A DNA stretch of 64,000 nucleotides from Podospora pseudoanserina. Lineage: Eukaryota; Ascomycota; Sordariomycetes; Sordariales; Podosporaceae. Location of the stretch: assembly GCF_035222485.1 (NCBI RefSeq), contig NC_085924.1, forward strand, positions 1,488,001-1,552,000, in the 5' to 3' direction. Below the pieces are notes generated by a model that was given only the letters and a program-made list of their open reading frames with translations, was not told the origin of the DNA and ran no database searches. Shown piece after piece: positions 47,847 to 59,100 of the stretch. The stretch's first letter is position 1. Every line of letters begins with the position of its first letter. The position numbers and the translations under genes are program-made.

Positions 47847-49188
47847 GGGGTTGACGAGCTATAGGGATAACAACACAAGTGTGATGCCTTAGAACATCCG
47901 AGTAAATTCATCCATAGGTGCCTACCCGTCTCCTCATATACCTACCTGCCTTTTCCTGGAGGGGCACTGGCAAGCGCTCGGTTAAGATTGATGGACTTCA
48001 TTTTTCCTTATTCCCCATGATGCGGGGTCCTCTTCCCACTCTGCGCGGAGATGATCCGGGTATGTTGCGATTGCAACCTTCTCCAAGTGCGAGATGCCAT
48101 AATGGCCATCTTTTCAAAGGGCAGCACGATATGTTGGGATTCCTCATTACCCTGTGCCTCCTCTTATAACCTGAACTATGGGGTTTTAAACTGGCTTATC
48201 TGGGCTCTAGTCTACTCACCTCGCTCAGAATTCAAGCTTTGCTCACCGTCCTCATGGCTAGGTAGTTTGGGTCGCTCATGATCTATTCACCGTGCCGACG
48301 GCTTCCTTACTCGCTGCTGGCGGCACTCTTGTATTAGTGTATCTGGGATGATACGTTTTTCCCTTCCTTGAAGTTTCAAGTTCGAGACAAACAGTCATAG
48401 TCAATGTACTGGTGTCCCACACTTTCTCACAGAGTACAGTTCCCGACAAGTGGGCAAGACAGTGGAACACTTTTTCTTCCGGGTGAAAAAAAGGCGGCGT
48501 ACCCAGCGGGTATGCCCAAGTGTTTCAATACCCCTCGGCAATATTTCTATCATCCAGGAGGAAAATCGCCGTTAGCAACGGAGACTGGACTATGAACGTC
48601 GAGGCGATTGAGGCAACAGTTCAAGTTGCAATGACCAACTACCACTCTCCGCCACCTCAGCCACACACCCAAGATTACACATATGTGGCTGTGAATGAGG
48701 AGATTCTGAAGAGCAAGAGCGGAGGGCAGGCAAGACTGGAATGTGGGGTTTGGTACTAGACTGGGAGAAAATGGCAAGGCCATTAATGGCCCAGCTGATG
48801 ACTCCCACCATGGCCCCCGAGCTTCCGCTCAACCGACCTAGCAGACACATCTCCAGCTAAGTGTGGTCTGGCTCGGCCGTATGCCCCCAAGTAAATTGGG
48901 TGCTTGTGGAGAGACAGATGTAAGACCGGGACAAACCTTCCCGCTAATACAACCTTGGTCTGCATGGTGATCTTTGCCAAGGTACAAGGATACCTACCTA
49001 TCGTTCGTTACTCACACCCCCCCTAGCCACGCAACCCACCCGATCACCATAGCATCTCGACCTGCAAGTGACACAGGTACACGTCTTACCCCGAGGCTAG
49101 TCAGTGGACATAATTAGCAGTGTTTGGCATCCTCGCCCGTCTTTCCAGCCTTCTCCTCTACCAGCACGACAATCGAAAAACAGCAAGA
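47847..49188. other. Shared upstream region between divergent GH79 and condensation-protein genes
   Basis: No gene is seen. The CDS of the condensation protein begins at the ATGATG at 49189; the frame is open a little upstream without an ATG. Confidence 0.5.
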
Positions 49189-51366
49189 ATGATGGACACC
49201 AGGGTTCTCTCGCGAGATGATATTGACAACGAAACACTCGAGATCATAGCCGAAGCGTGCCAGACTTCGACGAGGGATATTGAGGACATCTACAGCTGCG
49301 TACATCAACAGCTCGACCATGTCAGCCACAGCCAGCCGGGCCGATCCGAATGGTTTCAAATCGTGCTCTCTTTTGATGAGGGGATAGAGCTTGAACGGTG
49401 GTGCAGGGCTCTGCAGAGAGTCGTGAGGGCTAACGCCGTGTTGCGCACGAGATTGGTTCAATGTCGGGGGCTGGGAGTGTTACAGGTGGTCATCAAGGAG
49501 GACCACGCCACAGAACACCTCTCTGGAGACGTTGAGGAATATTTGAGAGATGACCAGGCTCGACGGATGGACTTTGGGGTCCCTCTTCTGCGCTCAGCCT
49601 TCATCGGCAGGAGCTTTGTTCTGACCATTCACCACGCCATTATGGACTACTGGTCGTTAACCACGCTAGTTCAGCAGGACATCGTCATGGCCTTCCTCGG
49701 GGAAGCACCTCCGGAAAGACCTCAGTTCAAAGAGTTCGTGGCTCACTGCCTCGCCATCGACGAAGGAGCCGCCAAGGCCTTTTGGGCCTCCCGCTTTGAT
49801 AGCCGCCGTCTTCCCGTCATCTTCCCGCCTGTTCCACCTGGGCATACACCCTACCCCAGCCAAGCCGTGGAGAAAGAAATCGTCTTGACACACCAGCTGG
49901 GCCCCGGAAGCATCTCCCCAACACACGTCCCCACCTTCGCCGAGGCTGCTTGGGCACTTACAGAGGCCACTTACGCCGACAGCGACAGCATCTCGTACGG
50001 ATTTGTCCTTTCTGGACGCTCCCCTACGCTTGGCGGCCTTGAATCAACCCTGGGACCGATGCACGTCGAGGTGCCCATGCAAGTCAACCTCAACATCCAA
50101 CAGCGCAAGGGCATGACGGTGGAGCAACTCGTGAAGGACAGGGCAGCCTCGCTGCGTCAACTCCAAGCACACCCCGCACTCCAGTACGGCTTGACCAACA
50201 TCTCTCTTGTGAACGAAGCGGCCCAAGTCTCGTCCAAATTCCAGACGCTTTTCAACATCATCCCCGCGCTACCTCCGAAGTTCTCCGCCGCGTCTGACGC
50301 ACCAGCCCCGATACGGATGGATCGTGTACTTTGGCAGGCGCGGACGCTACCGGCCTTGATACTACGCTGCAAACTGGAGTCGATCAACCGAGATGGAGCA
50401 ACGCAGGGTCCTGGGGCGACTAGGATTTTGCTCAAGACTTTGTACGACCCCGCAGTCCTCCCTGAACGGCAGCTACATCGCATTCTGAATCAGTTTGAGC
50501 ATACACTTCGCGTGCTGGCCGAGGTTCCTCTGACCTCCAGATTGGACAGGCTTCCGCTCTTCAACAAGCATGATTTGGGTGAAGTGATGCGCTGGAATCA
50601 TGATGGAGCGCTGAGAAACGGAAGGTCCATCGATGCCGCCTTGGGCGCATTGTTTCCAGGAATCCCCTCGGGTCGCTGCAAAGTTTGGTTGGCAAGCCTG
50701 CAGAATCCCAACGAACTTGCGCCGATTGGGAGCGTAGGACAGCTTTGGCTGGAAGGCCCGGAGATTTCTTCCGCTTCCTCTCCCTACCTCTTGTCAACCT
50801 TGCAACAGCAAGTTCCTCCGTGGGTGTTATCCTCTGACAGCCACCATCCACAACCCACCGGACTGTTCATTCGCACAGGGTATCTCGCCAAGTATATCGA
50901 GACAGGCAGCGGGGAAGATAACGAGCTGTGCGTCGTGGGACGACAAGAGAGCCGGGTCAAGATCAACAATCAAACGGTTCAGTTGGAGGAGGTCGAGGGC
51001 TTGATTATGCACCATGACGATGTCCAAGACGCTGCCGTTTTCACCAAAATCGCTGCCGGGCGCACGCAACTCGTCGCAATGGTTATGCCAAGATGCACCG
51101 TGACCTCTGGCGATACGGACTCGGACTCATCATCTGACACGGAAGCCATTTTTGCGGGGGAGATAAAGGAGATGGGGGGTCAGCAGCTGCTTCTGGACTC
51201 GGTTCGTCGCCATGCGGGTGAGGGTTTCTCTTCTGAAAGACACAAGATCCCGACAGTCTGGCATGCCATTGAACAATTTCCATATCTCGAAGAAGGCAGC
51301 GGAATCAGTGGGTTGCATACAGTCGACCGGGAAGCTCTTCGCAGGTGGTTGAAACTGCGGCGTTGA
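49189..51366 (+). CDS. Free-standing NRPS-type condensation protein with a truncated adenylation domain, 725 aa
   Basis: A single exon. Residues ~30-450 form a condensation domain with the active-site motif HHAIMD (His148, His149, Asp153), intact except that the usual Gly after Asp is Tyr. The linker LDRLPLFNKHDLGEVMRWN is the normal C-to-A junction. What follows is only the rear of an adenylation domain: NELAPIGSVGQLWLEGPEI (A5-side), RTGYLAKY (A7), GRQESRVKI (A8) and a degraded A10 region near 700-720. The front half with the ATP-binding A3 loop and the substrate pocket is missing, and no carrier domain follows. It therefore cannot activate an amino acid alone. It precedes the polyketide synthase on the same strand by 1.75 kb and probably couples or releases the polyketide (ester or amide formation); that is inference. 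Confidence 0.87.
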   Translation: MMDTRVLSRDDIDNETLEIIAEACQTSTRDIEDIYSCVHQQLDHVSHSQPGRSEWFQIVLSFDEGIELERWCRALQRVVRANAVLRTRLVQCRGLGVLQVVIKEDHATEHLSGDVEEYLRDDQARRMDFGVPLLRSAFIGRSFVLTIHHAIMDYWSLTTLVQQDIVMAFLGEAPPERPQFKEFVAHCLAIDEGAAKAFWASRFDSRRLPVIFPPVPPGHTPYPSQAVEKEIVLTHQLGPGSISPTHVPTFAEAAWALTEATYADSDSISYGFVLSGRSPTLGGLESTLGPMHVEVPMQVNLNIQQRKGMTVEQLVKDRAASLRQLQAHPALQYGLTNISLVNEAAQVSSKFQTLFNIIPALPPKFSAASDAPAPIRMDRVLWQARTLPALILRCKLESINRDGATQGPGATRILLKTLYDPAVLPERQLHRILNQFEHTLRVLAEVPLTSRLDRLPLFNKHDLGEVMRWNHDGALRNGRSIDAALGALFPGIPSGRCKVWLASLQNPNELAPIGSVGQLWLEGPEISSASSPYLLSTLQQQVPPWVLSSDSHHPQPTGLFIRTGYLAKYIETGSGEDNELCVVGRQESRVKINNQTVQLEEVEGLIMHHDDVQDAAVFTKIAAGRTQLVAMVMPRCTVTSGDTDSDSSSDTEAIFAGEIKEMGGQQLLLDSVRRHAGEGFSSERHKIPTVWHAIEQFPYLEEGSGISGLHTVDREALRRWLKLRR

Positions 51367-52848
51367 TTGGACCCCGTGTTACTCGCAGTTACAAGCATTG
51401 GCAACGGTTGAATCAAGTAGTGATCAGCAACGATACAGCCATGTCCCCTATGTACAATCATTTTACCTCAGGAACCACCAATCATGTGTGGGCGATAGCT
51501 GACGCAAAGGATCGGACACCTGCTGTTGAAGAACATCCCGACATACCGACCGACATACCGATAAAGTAGCATCCTACTGTCTGGTCACCGAAGGGGTTTT
51601 GCCAAGGTCTTGTCTGGTGGTAATATTGGAAAGCTTTTGCATAGAAACATATCAATGCGAATCCGAGAAGACAAGAACCGGATAAACCATCTAACCGCGT
51701 CATATCAAAACTTTGGGCGGTTTGAGTTGCCCGGACCCGAGTACGACCCATAGACGCAGGAATAGATTACAGCCAATCTCATTTGGCGCTCTGCTCAGCC
51801 GCCCTTCTAGAAGACAAGGAAACTTTGTACACATTGATGGTTTCCCACAGGGGGGGTGTAACCCTCCCGTACATTGGCCAAGATGATTACATATATGTTT
51901 TTTTCTTGGGCCATGTACTCGGCAGTGTTACTGGGTGTGTCTGGCACTCCCAGATATCAAAGGCCGCTGCAATTGATTTGGCTGAGTGGTAGGGGATTGT
52001 TGGATATCAATGGACTTTTGCTGCTACCGCTTGTAGGGGCTCGCTTGACAGACATTGCATGCGTGTCTCAACCAACACGCCCGGGCTCTTTCTACCATGA
52101 TTCGCAGACGGAACCCAAATGGGGACCCGGAGGCGGGCCGCTGGGATGGATGGAAGAGATAAGATGCTTACGTCTTGGCTTGTTGGTGAGCGTGATCCCA
52201 GTAACTTGTTTCCGGGGAAAGGTCAAGGTGCGGGTTGGATGGGGCGGAGAAGGGGTATACGGCATGGCGAGTTATGACACCATTATGTTGTTGTTGTCTC
52301 AGGGTATCTAGAACCGGCAAGCCGTGTAAGTCCTTTTCCCACCACATTCTGCCCGAAGGGTGACATGCTGATCCGACAATTCCGCATGGCTTGAAGCATG
52401 GTATTTTTTATTTTACCCCCCCCGGCATCAGGGACAAAAGGTTGCCCGAGCTGATGGTTTTTTTTTCTTTTTTTGGTGATACCTACCGGTTCAAGGATGG
52501 GCACAATCAATGTTTCGGTTGACGACATGGGTCAAAGGATGCAGAGTGCAGGAAGTTATTGAGAATGCCAATGCTGGGTATTCGTGGGGAATTATCAATA
52601 TCAATTCGTGGGGTACTGGAGTATGGTATGTTTCTGTCTCGAGGCGAAGGCCGTCTCACTTTCTAGGTACCTACGCAAGGTAGTGATACCTTCCAGCTCA
52701 CACATCACTATGTACTGGGCTTTTCCTGATGCTGCTCGACCGTCAAAGAGTTCATCCGAGACGCCAAAGGTGCGTAAGCACATCCACTTGATTGGGCTGG
52801 GCGGCGCATGGTTGCTACATATCCTATCTAAAGGTAAGGTACCTTGAT
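51367..52848. other. Intergenic between the condensation and polyketide synthase genes
   Basis: Includes a 145-codon frame (51874-52311) without recognisable motifs, and T-rich runs near 52440-52475. I see no tailoring gene here. Confidence 0.5.
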
Positions 52849-52899
52849 CCTGTGTGTCTCCTTCCTGTGTGTCTCCTTCCTGTGTGTCTCCTTCCTGTG
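52849..52899 (+). repeat. 15-bp tandem repeat upstream of the polyketide synthase
   Basis: CCTGTGTGTCTCCTT occurs three times in a row without change, followed by a partial fourth copy, about 215-265 bases before the synthase ATG. Confidence 0.8.
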
Positions 52900-52958
52900 A
52901 GGAGTTTGGTCCCTGACTATCAAGGCTCTGGGAACGACATCTCGAGGAACAGACGTGG

Positions 52959-52976
52959 TATAAAGAAGTATATAAA
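52959..52976 (+). promoter_or_regulatory. TATA elements of the polyketide synthase promoter
   Basis: Two closely spaced TATA-like sequences, TATAAAG (52959) and TATATAAA (52969), lie about 140-150 bases before the ATG at 53113. Confidence 0.55.
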
Positions 52977-53112
52977 TTCGTCTTGGGCCGCTTTGACTTT
53001 CACCCTGATCTCTATCATCAAACCGGCCCCCCCTCCTTCCATCCACTTGTTCCTACTCTCCATTACCCCAACCAACCCTCAACGGTACACACACCCTTCT
53101 CTCTAACAAAAC

Positions 53113-56100
53113 ATGGCACCCTTCAACGACCCAACCCCCATCGCCATCGTAGGCCTGTCCTACCGCGCCCCAGGCGTGGGCCGCAAGGGGTTGTACGACT
53201 ACCTCTCCCAAGCCAAATCCGCCTGGAGCACCATGCCCCCCACCCGCTTCGACCAGCAGGCCTTCCACACCCCCGGCCTCGACAAGCCCGGCTGCTTCAA
53301 GGTCAACGGCGCCCACTTCCTCCCGGACGACATCTACCAGTTCGACGCCGCCTTCTTCAACATGAGGGCCGAAGAGGCAAAGAACTCGGACCCGCAGCAC
53401 AGGATGATGCTCGAGTGCGCTCTCGAGGCGGCCGAGAACGCGGGCCAGTCCCTGCTGGACATTGCGGGGAAAAACATTGGCGTTTTTGTCGCTTGCGGCT
53501 CGCAAGAGTACGCCCACCGCGTGGCGGAGGATCTGGCCAAGACAACTGCTTGGACCGCGACGGGGATTGCGGCGTGCATGTTTGCCAATAGGCTGAGTTA
53601 CTTTTTCGATGTGCACGGCCCGAGCGTGGCTATTGAGGCGGCGTGCGCGAGTAGTTGTTATGCTACGCATCAGGCTTGCCAGGCGCTGAGGAATGGGGAG
53701 TGTGAGGCTGCTTTTGTGGGGGCTTCAGCTATTTGTTTTAGTCCCAACTTGTGGATTACGTTGGAGAAAATGGGGGCGCTGTCGGCTGAGGGGAAGAGCT
53801 TTTCTTATGATCACAAGGCTGCTGGGTTTGGGCGGGGTGAGGGGGGTGCTTGTCTGTTGATTAAGAGGCTTGATGATGCGGTGAGGGATGGGGATCCTAT
53901 TCATGCTGTTATTAGGGGGTCTGCTTGCAATCACTGTGGGAGGTCGGAGGGGATTACTATGCCGAGTCGGATATCGCAGGAGCGGTTGTTGGTCAAGGTT
54001 CATGAGGCTGCTGGGCTTAGCCCGGGGGAGACGCCTGTTGTTGAGGGCCATGGGACTGGTACGCCTGCCGGGTGAGTTTTTTTTCTTTTTGTTTTTCTTT
54101 TTCCTGGGGCCCCACCATAAATTAAGGGGCTGGAAAGGGGGGATGGTCTGACATGACAAGAAACTAATCTGGATATTTTCAGTGACCCCATCGAGGCTGG
54201 CGCGTTCGCCGCCATCTTGGCCAAGGACAGGACAGAAGCAAACCCCCTGTACATTGGATCAATCAAGTCCAACTTTGGGTGAGTGCTGCATTCAGGTGAT
54301 TTCAAGTTTGAACTTAACTCTGACCAGTTTCCAGTCATCTAGAAGGGGCAAGCGGTATTCTGGGCATGGTCAAGGCTATCCTTATGGTCAAACACGGCAT
54401 CATCCTTCCCACCGCTGGCTTCGAGGAGATGAACAAGCGCATCGAAGGGAAGGAAAAGATGCGTGTCATTGGAGACAAACCAATGGCCTGGCCCGAAAAT
54501 GAGCTCAGGAGAGCACTGGTGACCAACTTTGGTATGCGTTTTCTTCCACTCTCATCACTCGTGGGGAGAGAAAACAATGTGCTGACAGATTCAAGGGTTT
54601 GGTGGTAGTAACTCTGCAGTCTTGCTTGAGCAACCTCCCGTGTTGCCTGCGCTGACTGGCCACCTGGCTTTGAGGGCTTATACCAATGGCCATGCTGCCA
54701 ATGGCGTCAATGGGCATACCAATGGTACCAACGGTGTCAATGGCCATCACCATGTCAATGGCAACAGCATCAATGGCCACAGCACGAACGGGACCAACGG
54801 TGTCAACGGCCACCACCACGCTCCAAACCGGCTGTTTGTTCTGTCAGCCAAGACAGACAAGAGTCTCAATGCCTACCTGTCTTCGTTCGTCGAGTTCCTC
54901 GGGGACGAGAACCCCACGCCCGACTGGTCTACTGTCCGCGTCGACGACGCCGACTTTACCAAGAATCTCAGCTACACTCTCGGCCAGCGCCGCACACATC
55001 ATCCATACCGTGTCGCCGTCGTCGCCAGCTCGGTCAATGGCCTGAAAGAGAAGCTCTCCTCCAAAAAGCCCGCCAGAGCCAAGCAAGACCGCGTCGTCGC
55101 CTTTTGCTTCACCGGCCAAGGCGCCCAATATGCCCAGATGGCTTCGGGATTGCGTCATTACAAGGTCTTCGCTGACGCCCTTGACCAAGCCGAGGACCTT
55201 CTCACCTCCATGGGGGCGACGTGGTCCTTGACCGAGGAGCTCGGCAAGGATGCTTCCGTCTCCCGCGTTGACGATGCCGAGATCAGCCAGCCGGCGTGCA
55301 CTGCTGTCCAGCTCGCTCTTGTCGAGCTGCTCAGGAGCTGGGGAATCACACCCAAAGCTGTCACCGGGCACTCTAGCGGCGAAATGGCGGCCGCGTACAC
55401 GGCCGGGCTCATCTCCTTCACGGCTGCTGTTGCTACCGCCTACTATCGCGGCCAGGCTGCGTCGCAGCTGGCGTCCAAGGGAGGTGTTGGTGCCATGCTG
55501 GCTCTGGGAGTTGGCTTTGAGGAAGCCTCCAAGCTCATTCGAGATCACGCGGGTGACGCCTATGCGACTGTTGGTGCTATCAACAGTCCCAATAGCGTGA
55601 CCGTGTCGGGTGATATGGCTGCCATTGAGGCCATCCACAAGGCCGCGGACGAGCAAGGCTTGTTTGTTCGCCGGCTCAAGGTCAGCCTGGCGTACCACTC
55701 TCGTCATATGGAGGAGGTGGCCGATTGGTATCGCGCGGCGATCCAGCCCTACTACGAGGATGAGTTTGTCGTTGTCGAGAACGACGACAGTAAGCCGGCC
55801 TTTGTTTCCTCGGTCACTGGCCGGGTCGAAACTGTGATTGACTCGTCGTACTGGGTCAACAACCTTGTCCGACCTGTTCGGTTTTCCGATGCCATCACCA
55901 AGCTGTTCTCCCAACAGCAGGATGTCAAGACCGGCCAGACACCTAATGTCATTGTCGAGATTGGCCCGCACGCGGCCTTGAAGAACCCCATCAAACGCAC
56001 GGTCGAGGATCTCTCCCTCAAGTCCTTCTCCTACCTCCCTTCTTTGGTCAGGAAGGTAGACGGCAGCCAGGCGCTGCTGGACCTTGCAAGCGGCTTGTTC

Positions 56101-59100
56101 ACCTCTGGCATCCCTACCGACCTCGGTGCCGTCAACCAAACCGACAAGACCAACGCCCAGGTCCTCACCGACCTCCCAGCCTACGCGTGGGACAAGTCAA
56201 CCAGCTACGAGATCATGCCCCGCCACACCCACGAGCTCATGTTCCCAGGCGAGCCCTTCCACCCCCTCCTAGGCCGCAAAGCCGCCTCCAGCGGCAACGC
56301 CAACGGCCAGGAGCGCACATACCGCTCCCTCTTCAGCCTAGACGACATCCCCTGGATCCGCGACCACAACGTCTCTGGTGTCGTCATCTTCCCCATGACA
56401 GGCTACCTCGGTTGCGCGATCGAGGCCCTCCGGCGCGCCGTCGCCCCCAGCACCCCCGTAGAGGCGTTTGTGCTGAGGGACATCCACGTCGTCCGCAGCT
56501 TACAAGTTGAGGAAGAACAAAACGTCGATCTCCTCACCAAGGTCAAGCCCACTTCTACGGGTACAGCCAGTTACTCTCCCACCTCGTGGTCGTTCGAGGT
56601 GCAGATCCTGCACAGCGATACCAACTCCTGGGCTACGCACTGCTACGGCAAGATCGAAGCCGAGACCGTCCCGCTTCCTACCGAGAGCCCGGCTACAAAA
56701 GAGTCTCTTTTGTTGCTGCACCGCGCTGAGGCGACCCCGCTGGAGGAGCACGACCCCGGCGTTGTCTACGCGGCAGATGGTCTCCAGGGCACCCTCTACG
56801 GCCCGTCCTTCCGGAACACCACCCGCTACCGCAAGGGGGAGAAGTTCACAGTCATTGATCAAAAGCTTCGCGACTTGGGACCAGAGGTTGATCTGCTGAG
56901 CAAGTACGGCTCTCCTTACACGGCCGACCCGCCAACGCTCGATGGGTTTCTGCAGGGCGGTGGGTCGTTCAGCGAGATTGACTGGAAGAGGCTGGCGCTG
57001 ATGCCCAACCATGTGAACCGCTTGAGGGTGTCGAACCATATCGCTCTTGGGAAAGAGTCGGAGCGGATCGAGACTGTGACGAGGCTGCTCGAGCACGACG
57101 CCAAGGGAGGGAGGATGCTGATGAGCGTGGCTGCGTTTGTGGTCGATGACGAGAGCGGCAAGCGGGAGCCGATTGTCGAGTGGGAGACCGTCACGTTCCG
57201 CGCGCTGCAGTCGGGTGATGACGAGGATGAGCTACCGGAAAACGGCCTGCCCGTCAACTGGCGGTTCGAGCTGCTTGCTCGGCTCGACTTGCTGCCCAAG
57301 GAGGAGCAGCTCAGGCGGTTTGCTCCCCAGAGGATCAGCGAGGAGGAGATGGAGGGCGGGCGGGACTTGCACGCGGCTGCGTGTTGGTTCGTGGACCAGG
57401 CGCTCGTCGAGACGGCTGGGGATGACGAGTCGGCTCTCCCGAGTCATTTGGTCAAGTTCAAAAAGTGGGCCAGGAGGATTGTGGATGCCGAAGGGCCAGA
57501 TATTGAGGATCCGGTCGGGCTGGTGAGGAGGGTCGAGGCTATCAGCGCCCAGGGGGAGTTGCTCTGCGCTATTGGGGAGCAGCTAGTGCCGATTCTGAGG
57601 AACGAGGTGCAGCCGTTGGAGGTGATGCTCAAGGATGGGTTGCTGACTCGACACTACGAGGCTGATGTTTCAAACGCCTACTTTAGTCAGCTGGTTGGGG
57701 AGCTGGTGTACGACCTCAGCAACCTGGAGCCCAACATGAGGATCTTGGAGATTGGTGCCGGCACGGCGGGCACGACGCTGCCGATTCTCCAGGAGTTGTC
57801 CAAGGACCGGGAGGATGGCGCGTTCTTGAGTTATACCTTCACCGATATCTCGAGCGGCTTCTTCGAGAACGCCCGCGACGGCAAGCTGAAGAGGTGGTCG
57901 GATTTGAACCGCATCTCGTATGAAAAGTTGGACATCAGTCGGGATCCGGTCGAGCAGGGGTTCGAATTGGGCGAGTACGATTTGATCGTTGCGGCAAACG
58001 TGCTGCACGCGACGGCCAACATGATCACCACCATGAAGAATGTGAGGAGCTTGCTGAAGCCGAGAGGCAAGGTCATCCTGCTGGAGGCCAACAGGCACGC
58101 TCCCATCACGCTGCCGTTTGCGCTGCTGCCGGGTTGGTGGTATGCCGAGGATGACTACCGTGACCGGGAGTCGGGACCGCTGCTTGCGCTAGAGAGCTGG
58201 AACAGGCTTCTCATCGACACTGGTTTCACCGGAGTTGATGTGCTGTATCAAGATCACCCTGGCAAGCCGGAACAGATGTTGAGTGCTTTCATGTCGAGCA
58301 GGATCGGCAAGGTCGGCGACGACGACGACAAGATTCAGATCACGGTTGCCGGTCCCCTCATGGATGACGACGAGCTCGACTATGCCCAGCTTGTTGCCGA
58401 CGCCATCACGGAAGAATTTGGTCTGGTCACGACAATCAAGCCTTTCCTCGAGGTTGACGCCGAGGGTGAGGATGCCCATGTCGTCGTCATTGACTCTCCC
58501 CGCCACAGTCTTCTCAAGGAGGTAGACGAGGACACCTTTAACGCCATCAAGAGTCTTGCGATTCACAACAAGGGCATGCTTTGGGTTGTTCCCGAGCAAG
58601 ACCAGGCGGCGCCGGTTCCCGAGGTTCACTCCATCAAGGGTATCCTGAGGACTGTCCGGTTGGAGAGTGAGCCCAAGCACATCCTCATGATGGAAGGGAT
58701 CCCTTGCACGGCCGAGAGAGCTGATGGCATTGATGCCATCCTCAAGGTTGTCAGGGTGCTTGCGGATCCCGAGGTCAACGCGCTAGAGGATCGGGATTAT
58801 CTCTTCCGTGATGGACTCATCCACCAGCGGCGCATGCGCCCGCTGAAGGAGCTCAAGGAGCAGTTCGGTATCGAGCAAGGTGTTGCCATCAGATCGGTAC
58901 AAAACATCTGGTCTGGCGACAGCGGCTTGGAGATGACGATGGAGTCGGCTGGGAGCCCTGAGTCGATCTACTTCAGGCGCACCGATGTTCTTCAGGCACC
59001 GCTGGCCAACGACGAGGTCGTCGTCAAGACCGAGGCGGCAGGGCTGAGCTACCGCGACCTCAATCTCGTGTTTGGGTCTATTCCCTGGGCTCCTCCTGGT

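Noticed and set aside
51874-52311. 145-codon frame between the condensation and synthase genes
   Set aside because: Starts hydrophobic but has no recognisable membrane-protein family pattern or promoter; considered and dropped as a tailoring gene.
54844-56139. 431-codon and 328-codon (59944-60930) antisense frames inside the polyketide synthase
   Set aside because: Both are shadows of the synthase, whose domains read continuously on the plus strand.
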